Shown here: positions 1-8,332 of the stretch, in pieces
Layout of the letters: every line of letters begins with the position of its first letter
How positions within the stretch are numbered: position 1 is the first letter of the stretch
Source of the DNA: Physocladia obscura
Taxonomy: Eukaryota; Chytridiomycota; Chytridiomycetes; Chytridiales; Chytriomycetaceae
Direction of reading: 5' to 3'
Length of the DNA: 13,555 bases
NCBI GenBank assembly: GCA_027596945.1
Contig: JADGJH010000361.1
Location: 6,766 to 20,320, forward strand
Translations under genes and position numbers: made by a program
The notes under the pieces: generated by a model
What the model was told of the DNA's origin: nothing
Database searches by the model: none
The model's input: only the letters and a program-made list of their open reading frames with translations

Positions 1-135
1 CCTTTTTTTACCCCTCACCCCTCCAATAACTCCAACCCATTCCCTTATCCCCCCTAAAACCCCAATTTCTTCCATTTTTTTTTTTTTTTTTAACAAAAAC
101 AAAACCCAAAAAAAAAAAAAAAAAAAAATACTCAC
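1..135. repeat. Low-complexity C-rich and poly-T/poly-A segment inside the last visible Rod intron
   Basis: Positions 1-60 are C-rich with T/A interruptions (G-rich on the coding strand). A run of 17 T (75-91) and a run of 21 A (108-128) are separated by 16 bp and could pair as a hairpin. The donor at 135 puts all of this inside an intron. No acceptor leading to an open, family-like exon is visible, so the next exon lies outside the window. Exact homopolymer lengths may be unreliable. Confidence 0.7.
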
Positions 136-3100
136 AGCTCCCAATTTAACCAGTCGATTCAAAGCATTTTCCCAAAGCGTCAAGTCCATGATTTCATAGT
201 CCAAACACATATTACATATTAGCTGAACTACCTGGAGCAACATTGTTGGCATCAGTAAGTCAGTAAAAATATCAGTACCTTTGATTCTGTTCCATGATTC
301 AGCCATAAACTTCTAGCAAGCGCTTCCTTGTCACAATCATCAAATTCTTTGATACTTTGAACAATTCGCAGCTCTTCAAAATCTAGCAGGTAAAGTAAAA
401 TCTGGAGGTAACTCCGGATCTCATCATAACTTTTGCCAGCATCTTCAATCTCATGAACATCTGCCAACTGAAACAATAAACTCAACGAACGGATTCGATG
501 GAGCGTTTGAATCTTGGAAGTATTCTGAATATATTTCAATTACAGTAAAAAAAATTGATTCAACCATCTACTCACGGCATATGCAGCAGTTCTGAAAAAT
601 TTTATTCCATCTTGGACAGAAACTGACCTTGCAATATATAAAAGTTGAAGTTGCAAAGACCTCTCGCCACTGGAATTCAAAATATTGTTTGCCTAATTGT
701 ATTTTATTATTATTATTTTATTCCACGTTGATTGGTGCTCTCGATACCTGAACTCGCATGGATGGCAAGTATAATTTTTTTTCTTCCATCGAAATAGTGG
801 CATCTTGAAATATCAATTTCTGTTGGGAAGTTTAGGTTATGTCTGATTATTATTTTCGGACAAAACAAACCTGCAGAAGTATTGTTCGAAATTTCATCAC
901 ATCAATACCATGTCGAGCACCAATTTTATCCACAAGTGTATGTAAATCAAATGAACCTACAAAAAATGCAATATTCATATCTTAATCAGTTATCCAGGGA
1001 CTGATAATTCGCTGCTTCATAAATGATATATATCCTCACCTTCACTAAGCAACGCCTCTTCACTTTTTTCTTTATAGAGCTCTTCCATCAATGCCTTCGG
1101 ATCACCCAACAGTCTCGAATATTGATTGAGTTCATGATTTTTCAGTAAATGTTCAATCTCAGCCGCTTTCAGAGCAAAGGACAAAGATTTATGTAAACTT
1201 TTGATTTCTGCGATTTCATTTTGATTTTCAGAATTGAGTGTACCCTATTGAGCAATTAGTTTTTTGATTGAAAAAAAAATAATCGAACACCATCATTAAT
1301 TTTTCGGCGAGGGCTTCAGCCATTTTAAATGCTGCAACTCTATCAAGACCAGGCGGAAATCTTTCGGCAATTTGAGTTGCAACTGCTATGGCTTTTTTAA
1401 TATCATGAAGTTTGCTGATGAATGACTTGAATTCAGAAAATGGCATCAGTTCTTGTGCTTCCTGTTTTGAGTTTTCAGGAACAAATTTATGTCTTCAATA
1501 CGTTAATTACCAATCGTGAAACAAAATTATCAAGGACAGCCAAGTAAAATTGATCTGGAAGTAATTTCAAAGGTGTTGACAAAGCGATTAGCCGTTGTAC
1601 AGAAGATTCGTTGATTTCGTTTTCCAATACATTCCATCCGAAATGCAAAACTGAATGAAACGGTAGACGACGCATGCTTTGGGGATACAGCTGTGAAAAT
1701 TTCGTCAAAAAAAATCTATAAAAAATAAGCAATTATCATCAGCTCACATTCAGTCCTTCGTCAACTGAAAGTTTTTTGTTCAAGAAATTGAATTCATCTT
1801 CAGTTGGAACATGCTTTCGTTGATAATTCGATAAAATTTCCAAAATAATTAAGCTACGGCGAGCTTCAATGTCAACTGAATCCAATCGCAAAATTTGATT
1901 GCAGATGAAAATAAGTTTCTCATAGTCATAAGGCGAAGATGAAGCCAGAGTTTCGTGCAAAATTGCTGTCAAAACCGACTTGTTTGAAACATCATCAATA
2001 ACTCCTGCAACTCGATACTTGTACTCGTTGCCCTTTGATACATCCTCAAGCAGTTGCTTTATATACTCAAAAATAACGCAATCATCTGAAAACAGAAAAG
2101 GTCTAGAAATCAAACAGGAATACGAAAGATTTATACCTTCGACGCCATAAGCTCGCGAAAACTCAAGAGCAGTCAAAACATCAAGTCCTGTTTTTTCAAG
2201 GATAATAGGCACAAATTTGCGCTGATATTCGCCCATTCTGGACATATTGAATGCATCAGTATCCACGTGAATATCTGCGAAATAGCAATTAGCATTAAAT
2301 TTGTTTGGGAAATTTCCGAATAATTACTTAGAAGTGAGAATTGATGCCACCATTTCGCATTTTTCGCCAAAGTCTGACAATCTGCTTGATATCCAGCTTG
2401 GTTCCAAGCAAGACCACACGCTACGCCAACAACTGCGAACTTTAATAATCTATTATAATCTTTTCCTGTAGTAGACATCCCCGATTTGAAAACTATAAAA
2501 GCATCCCGCATATCTAAAGTTAACAAGCATCCAAAAGCAAGATTTTGATCAATGTGCCGTGAGCTGAATATCTAAAAAAAAGGGTCGAATATTAAATCAA
2601 CATACAAGGTAAAAACTAACATTCTCAGCTAAAGTCGTCACAAGCCGAATGTGCCCGTCAACAACATATTCAACGGATTCCAAAGTCAGCGGGGCGATTT
2701 CTTTTAATATACCACTCATTCTCAACCGTAATTCAATAGTACGATGCCACATTCTTAGTGCAGCAATTAAAACCCGATTATTCTTCAAGTATGTGGCAAC
2801 CTCTTCTCCAGAATAAATTGGTTCAAAAGCAACGGAAACGCCTTTATTTTTCTTGCCGTTACCTTTACTTGCTACTTTTACTGGCGATGTCATTGAGAAA
2901 CTTGTATTTTCATTTGTATCCGCTTCAACTTGCCGAGAAATTGCAGTAGCAAGATCCATGATGAATCCAGTAGCCAATGCCATCGATTTTTCCGTTGGAA
3001 GAACCAATCCGCCTTCATGATAATGCTCTTCAAATAACATTCCGCCAAAACTATCCCCAATGTTTGCTACTTCCAAGTCCAAAGATCGATCTGAAAGTTT

Positions 3101-6100
3101 TGTTGATAGCGACCAGTTGACAGGAAAAGAAGACAGAGATGCCATTGGTTGAGATAACGATGAAGATGATGAGCCACCAATCGATGAAATCGATTGAAAA
3201 TTCAGAGTTTGTGTGTCATTTGCTGCGGATAATAGAGTTCCGTAATCGCCAGAATCGCATTGTGTGAAAATTGAATGCATAATTTCATAGTTTTTAAATT
3301 CATCCAGACAATCTACACTCGAAATAGATAATTAAAATATTTACAAGTCTTCAAAATATATACCACTCAAGCATGATTCATTGCATAAAGCCAAAGATTT
3401 TTGGCACAGTTCCATAATCCATTTTGTTAAGCGAAAGTTTGTTTTGGTTTCTTTGATATCTCGGAAAACTTCCTTGTTTTCTGAAGCATATACTGTAAGT
3501 AAGAGGGCAATGTTTCGAAGTATTCCAGAGCAAGAAGAGTCCGGCGATTTTTCGAAAAGCTCCTGTTTTAATTCTTCAGATACAAAACTCTTTGCGCTAG
3601 TAAAATAACAAACTTTGCACAACAGCAACGCCGTTTTCACGTCTCCATTCCGCGCTGCTTCTTCTGCAATAATTCCGTCCAATGAAGATCGCGCAAATCC
3701 AAGAAGCTCGGCGAGCCTGTTTTTTAATGACTCAAAGGGAATTTTCCACCCATTTAAGCTTACCTATATAGTTCAGTCCTTGTGAACACAACTTCAGAAA
3801 GCTTGAATTATATTGTAGTTAAATAAAATATAAAATAAAAGATATAAAATAAAATAAAAATGAAAAAATAAAAATTAACCTGTGTTGTTTCTGATCCATA
3901 CTTAAAAACTTCTTTTGCAAACTTGTTCAAAATAACCCTTCTGTAATTTTCATCATTTTTGTAAGTTTGAAGACAAATTCTAATGTCAAATTCTTTGGAC
4001 AAATCGCGCATATTTCCCAAAGCTTTCAGCGTCGCCGAAGAACAGCTTGAATTCTCCATTTCAAGTCCAGCTATATGGGACAAAATAATGCTTGTGGTGA
4101 CCGCAGCTGGTTTTATGCTGCCGTTACTCAAATACAACTCTTTTACGTCGTCTTTCAACGTTCTCATTATTTCGGAAAATTTAACCAACGCATCAATGGA
4201 CCACAAATAGTTTTCTCGGCTTTCTTGAACTCTACTTTCACCTGCGCAAATTTTAGCTATAAAAGATCATGAAAATAATCAAACCATATTTTTCTTCATC
4301 TAAGACAGCATTCTCCATAATTTCATTTAACCAAGCGAATATTTCCTCGCTTGCGTTTAATTTTTCGATAGGATTTAATTCAAGACTGATATCCAATTCT
4401 TTTTCAAAATTAGTTTGAAGAAACTGGTCTGGTAAGAATGTTTTCTCTTTTTCGTATCCTGTTAGGATCAAAGAAAGTGCATGATCCAATCTTCCTGATT
4501 CAATCAAGAAACGGGATCGAATGATATATGTTTCACGCTTGGTCAGCTGAGGGTAAACAGAAACAACCTATGACGATTGCATTTTTATATAAAGAAAATT
4601 TTCTCAGCCACAACTGACCTGCATTGCTTCTTTCATCGCTGCTAAATTGCCAACTTTGGAAAGAATGAATTTTAAAAGTGCTGCTTCCGATTGTTACCAC
4701 AAAAAATTTCAGAAACAAGAATAAAACACTCACATCTAGACTTCAAAGTGTTAGATATGTTAAAATTTTCAACTCCATGTGCTTGTATCATTCGTTTCAA
4801 TCGCATTAATCGATACTGTTCGAACATATCGCTGAAACGCTTCAAAGATTTATCCTTTAAACTCTATTTCATTGTTCAAGGAGAGATGAGATATGTATAA
4901 CAACAACACACTATCTTTTACCTCCTCGATTTCACAACCAAAACTTTCACTCCATGGAATAGGAGTTCGATACATCATCTCGAGAAAAATTTCAGATTTT
5001 ATCTCTTTGCTAGAAATATATTGAACAATCGCAAGAACTCTGGTTTCCCAAACACCTTAATGTACAAATGAGAATTCAACAGAAATCAGAAGGAAAAAAA
5101 AACAAACCTCCTGCTAATATTTTCCCATTTCCAACTGGAAATAATTATATTTAGTATTCCACTGTTTCTTTTTGTCAGTTTTCACCTAGCTTATCCATAA
5201 TTTCCAAGCAATAGGATCGCAACAGCTCATCAATATTCAGCTTATGCCTCACAGCATATGGTTTAAAATTATTTTCAATAGCATCCGGAAGCAGCTCAAA
5301 AGATGGAACTCGATCAAGCAAGTCAAGTGCTATTTTGTTTATATGTATATTCAAATCATTAATTGCTGGAATGGCCAAAAAATATAAACCCACAGATAGA
5401 ACTTGGATCACTCTGACAATATTCTGCGAGAACGACTTTGAAGTTTTGAATATCCCACAAATACGCCAAATCCTCCAAATTCAATTTTAAATCCAATAGA
5501 TCCTGTCTGCCATCCCAAATATTGAATCCAAAACTGGAAACATTGCTTTTTTGAGCAACTGAAATCGTAGCTGAGACATAATTTGCGGGAGTGACGGGTT
5601 TTCGAATCAAGTATTCCTTGATTCCTTCGGCGCTTTTGAACCGTTCTGTTGCTTCAAGCAGCGAAACCAGTGACAGGGCTTCATGCGGAGCGCCTTGATG
5701 AGCTTCAATCACTCGTGCGCGTTGTCTTATCCAATCAGCAACGGATATATACAGTTCTGCGGATTGAATTTTGGGGATGATATCGTTTTCGAACCAGCTG
5801 ATTAAGCAGTTAAGTGAACAAATTTCTGGAATTTCATGTAAAATATCCATCAAATGATTGAAAAGATCTTGATCTGAATTGACATTACTAAAAGGCGGCA
5901 AAAAGATCGCATTAGCTCACCACTAGAGTGACGTGTCCAAATCAAAATTAAGCCATCTAAATCTTCTCTTGACGCACGGTTCTGAAGTTCATCGACAATA
6001 TTCATCGTGCGAAACCGCTGCCACATGTCGGGGTCAAATTGTGACTGGGATGGGTTCATATCTCCAACTTTTAAATTTAAAAAAGCTCCATTTCCTTCCA

Positions 6101-8252
6101 AAACGCTATCATGCATTATTAACAGCTCAAAGGTTCCCAATCGATTCAATGCTTGATGAATTAAAGCTGCAAGATCATCAAGAGTGGAATTGAAGGAATC
6201 ATTTCCTCCTCTTCCACGTGCATATAAAAGCAATTTGTACGTCATCAAAGAGCTGGGCAACCTGATTTTCAAGCAAAATTCAAGACAAAATGCATCATCC
6301 TTGTTATTTGCGGGCGTTTCATTACTGACAATCCGATTTAACGCAAAAATAATAAAACTAACCTTAATTGCATTCAGATCACATATCAAATCTTCAACGT
6401 CAGACTTCTCAGCGCTTGCTTGGGAAACATAATGTGCAAGTTTCGACTTCAAAACAAATTCCATGTCCAAGCCAAAATTCGTTGCACATTCTTTCGCATC
6501 ATCAAAATCACCTGATTTGATCAAAAGCTGAACTTTATCAACCGGATTGGTTTCCAAGATGCATCGAAGATGAAGTGACCATGTTCTTGAGAGATTTTAA
6601 AAAACAAAACTTGAACAGTATGTACGTACCCATCACTTGCTTTCATCCGTTCCGCAAAATAAATGCGATCAGACCCGATAGTATGTTTTTCATTCAAAAA
6701 ATCTCCTGTCTGCAAGACTTTCAAGTCTTGCTTTATAAGCCAAGAATCTGAAGATACTTGAATTCGATGTAAAACGGTGAAAGTAGGAAGATGTATGATC
6801 TCAATAAAGCGGTAGTCTTTTCCATCTTCAGAGTCGATTAATGCAACAATGTTTATGTCTCGAATTCGAGAAATTTCATTTTTAGTTTGAGCAGGGGTGA
6901 CCACAAAATTTATGATTTTTTTTTCTTTCTGATAACGTCGGAGCATAATTAACCTAGAATTAATGGTCTTTTCAGTAACTTCTGGCATTAATGGATAAAA
7001 ACAACCTTTTGGAGTCCCAAACAGAAAGAATGCAGGTTTTATCCAATAGAATCAAATATTTTTCAGAAGGGTCGTATTCAGCCTGAATAATATCACTTGA
7101 CAGGTATGCGGAAATTGAGTCAATTAATTTTGGCTGGCTATCAAAACTCGTTCGATTCCAAATAGAAATAGGAAATTTTCCTAAAATAAAAAGTCAAACG
7201 TCACAATTTCTGAGTAAGAAATTAATTCTTACCAGATCCTGCAATCAAAATAGCACCACAAATTTGTGTTGAAAAGTCTTCGTTCCATCCCAAAACACAA
7301 GATACGTTAGTTAATGCCGAAGCAGAACTACCTGCAAGATTCAAAACAGTGAAAGATATCGATTTTTGGACAACAGAAGATAAGTTTGCATCTTGGTTCA
7401 GAATTGCCGTTTCGAGAATGCTTAATTGAATATTGGAAAAATGAATTTCGACTAGATTTTCCAGAATGACAACCAGCTCCTCCGTTGTGGAGTTTCTGGT
7501 GAGAGATTAGTTGGTGAATTAATTTTCTAGGCTGCGATTAAAATTATACCCGCGTGATAGAAATGAAAGAAACTTAATTGGAGAAGTCTGGGAATTTGAG
7601 GGCACGAAAGTTGATAAGTTCAAAGAAAGAACACGGTTTGAAGTTTCGACGTAAATGAAATGGAGAACAGATTGAATATCGCCAATCGCAAGAAACGAAG
7701 CATCCCGATTGAATGCGCACACTGTTGCAGTGTGTTCTGTGCGGAATCGATAAAACTATTAAAGACACGACAAAATATATTGAAAAGAACCGAACCAAGA
7801 TTTATAGTAGCGAAATGACAAATTTCGAGCGCGTCAAAAAGAAAGATGCTGGATCCAATCGCACAGCAAATTGAGTGTCCAGAAGCGGCGAAGATCGGGG
7901 AACCAGTTTCAAAAAGTTCGGACACAGAGTCGTTGGCAAATTCTGCTGCTGTTGTTGCTGTCGCCGCTTCTGATTGTGATTGATTATTGTCTGTTTCAGC
8001 ATCAGTGCTAGTTTCCTTGGACTGAAAGATGCACGCAACGCGACTCTCGGCAAACAGTGACTTAATTATGGTTGCGCTGATATCGGATCCAATCGTGCTC
8101 GCGAGCTTACGACGCGGCGGCAAAAGCGCTGCTGATTCGGTATCTGCGCCGACTGTCACGCTGAGCTTAAATCGGTTGGAGCGGTCTGATCTTGCAGTTG
8201 TTGCCCTCCTTTCATCGCCATCCGTCATTTTCTTTGTTTTTGTGCCAAGCAT
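136..8252 (-). CDS. KNTC1: Kinetochore-associated protein 1 homologue (Rod subunit of the RZZ complex), 29 exons, 3' end outside the window
   Basis: Rod joins Zwilch and ZW10 in the RZZ complex at unattached kinetochores, where it recruits dynein/Spindly and Mad1-Mad2 and builds the fibrous corona. The spliced reading frame gives exactly 2205 codons. Stretches that match the vertebrate protein in order, from memory, include ILSVWDSK near residue 353 (end of the N-terminal beta-propeller), LHLRCILE then FGLDMEF near 475-505 (start of the Rod_C alpha-solenoid), NGDVKTALLLC in the middle, SPYDYEKL then RRLPFH near 1820, and HRIRSLSLLFQLAD near 2105. Spacing between these blocks follows the family. 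Human KNTC1 has 2209 residues. This copy has about 60 extra N-terminal residues, mostly a Ser/Thr/Asn/Ala-rich insert, plus a Ser-rich stretch near 1385-1405, and it still lacks the C-terminal ~200-250 residues. The start at 8252 is the first ATG after an in-frame stop and has A at -3; the next ATG, 9 codons on, is an alternative. Family identification is firm; some single splice sites are less certain. Confidence 0.93.
3764..3801 (-). other. KNTC1: 38-nt microexon of the Rod gene
   Basis: A 38-nt segment coding LSEVVFTRTELY, bounded by CAAG on the 5' side and GTAAGC on the 3' side. It enters in phase 0 and leaves in phase 2. Skipping it would break the frame, so it must be constitutive if the protein is made. 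It joins the exon ending in GSETTQ to the one starting RLAELLGFARSSLDG. Confidence 0.75.
3821..3876. repeat. A/T-rich (TAAAA)n-like low-complexity tract within a Rod intron
   Basis: Irregular AATAAAATA/TAAAA units fill most of the 78-nt intron 3802-3879, the second longest in the gene. On the coding strand this is a T/A-rich stretch just upstream of the 38-nt exon's acceptor. It looks like simple-sequence expansion in an otherwise ~50-nt intron. Confidence 0.7.
5108..5134 (-). other. KNTC1: 27-nt microexon of the Rod gene
   Basis: Between introns 5135-5185 (51 nt) and 5056-5107 (52 nt) lies a 27-nt segment bounded by CAG and GT that adds nine codons in phase 1. Skipping it keeps the frame, because 27 is a multiple of three. 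The flanking exons align to the family on both sides (DELLRSYCLEIMDKL before, VWETRVLAIVQYIS after), so the microexon fills a loop region. Confidence 0.7.
6630..8252 (-). other. KNTC1: N-terminal beta-propeller region of Rod (exons 1-5)
   Basis: Residues 1 to about 468. After a low-complexity leader (Ser/Thr/Ala/Asn/Gln, with no hydrophobic signal) come repeated short hydrophobic strands. Examples are IFAASGHSICCAIGSSIFLFD, the segment VCAFNRDASFLAIGD, LILLDKTCILSVWDS and ALIDSEDGKDYRFIEIIHL, the usual look of WD40-like blades. In the family this propeller binds Zwilch. The exon 4/5 junction needs a 52-nt intron (6954-7005). Without it the WD strand would run into a stop; with it the reading frame shifts into the next conserved block, which supports a real intron rather than a frameshift. 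Confidence 0.8.
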
Positions 8253-8332
8253 TTCTTCTTTCAAAATACTGCCACTTCCTCAACCCTTTTGTTATTTATT
8301 TTTCAAACACTCCAAATTGTGACGAGTCAATA
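8253..8332. promoter_or_regulatory. 80-bp shared upstream region between divergent Rod and calpain genes
   Basis: The start codons of the minus-strand Rod gene (8252) and the plus-strand calpain gene (8333) are 80 bp apart. This gap must hold both 5' untranslated leaders unless transcription starts inside the opposing gene or the leaders are trans-spliced. It is AT-rich with a T-rich centre (TTTTGTTATTTATTTTTC). I see no clear TATA box and no CpG island; the only GC-richer stretch is inside Rod exon 1 (about 8040-8170). A bidirectional promoter is inferred from position only. Confidence 0.5.

Larger units (their letters stand above)
136..6585 (-). other. KNTC1: Alpha-solenoid (Rod_C and following helical) region of Rod, incomplete at its C-terminus
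   Basis: Residues about 470 to 2205 are nearly all helical with Leu/Ile-rich amphipathic repeats. It starts with the conserved LLIKSGDFDDAKECATNFG block, the family position where the Rod_C domain begins. This long solenoid is related to NBAS/Sec39-type tethering proteins and scaffolds ZW10 binding and corona assembly. The last in-window exon ends in LTLWENALNRLVKLGA, which matches the family about 230 residues before its normal end. The terminal exons must therefore lie beyond the left edge. Confidence 0.8.
136..8252 (-). other. KNTC1: Exon map of the Rod/KNTC1 gene
   Basis: Exons in transcript order: 8252-7796, 7736-7550, 7495-7233, 7180-7006, 6953-6630, 6585-6363, 6299-5921, 5873-5412, 5365-5186, 5134-5108, 5055-4922, 4854-4734, 4680-4619, 4567-4285, 4241-3880, 3801-3764, 3716-3364, 3312-2621, 2571-2328, 2274-2137, 2085-1748, 1690-1511, 1461-1291, 1244-1040, 956-871, 819-748, 692-576, 524-279, 231-136. 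Each junction was accepted only when it had GT and AG borders, kept codon phase, and joined two segments that fit the family. Introns run from 43 to 83 nt with most at 46-57 nt. Least certain are the acceptors at 4681 (a CAG/AAG tandem, 3 nt apart) and 4855, and the donor at 5411 (an alternative lies 9 nt downstream in the transcript). The donor at 135 opens an intron whose acceptor I could not find in the window. Confidence 0.8.

Noticed and set aside
1..60. Telomeric repeat (CCCCTAAAACCCC look-alike)
   Set aside because: There is no regular repeat unit; it is irregular C-rich low complexity.
4242..4284. A 28-nt intron (acceptor at ATAG, 4257) in Rod
   Set aside because: A 43-nt alternative ending in GCGCAG keeps the same frame and matches the size of neighbouring introns; 28 nt is implausibly short for ordinary spliceosomes.
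6954..7005. Frameshift or pseudogene signal in Rod after the WD strand
   Set aside because: A 52-nt GT-AG intron restores the frame exactly and joins two conserved parts, so no lesion is needed.
7802..8053. PolyQ-encoding frame (QQQQQ) on the minus strand
   Set aside because: This is an out-of-frame reading of Rod exon 1; in the correct frame the same GCT/GTT repeats encode an Ala/Thr-rich insert.
136..8252. NBAS (Sec39-like secretory tether) as identity of the minus-strand gene
   Set aside because: NBAS shares a propeller-plus-solenoid layout, but the specific blocks (FGLDMEF, RRLPFH, HRIRSLSLLFQLAD, LWLNH) match KNTC1/Rod and appear in KNTC1 order.
8029..8322. Plus-strand open frame of about 97 codons over Rod exon 1
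   Set aside because: Antisense shadow of a GC-richer coding exon with no recognisable protein features.
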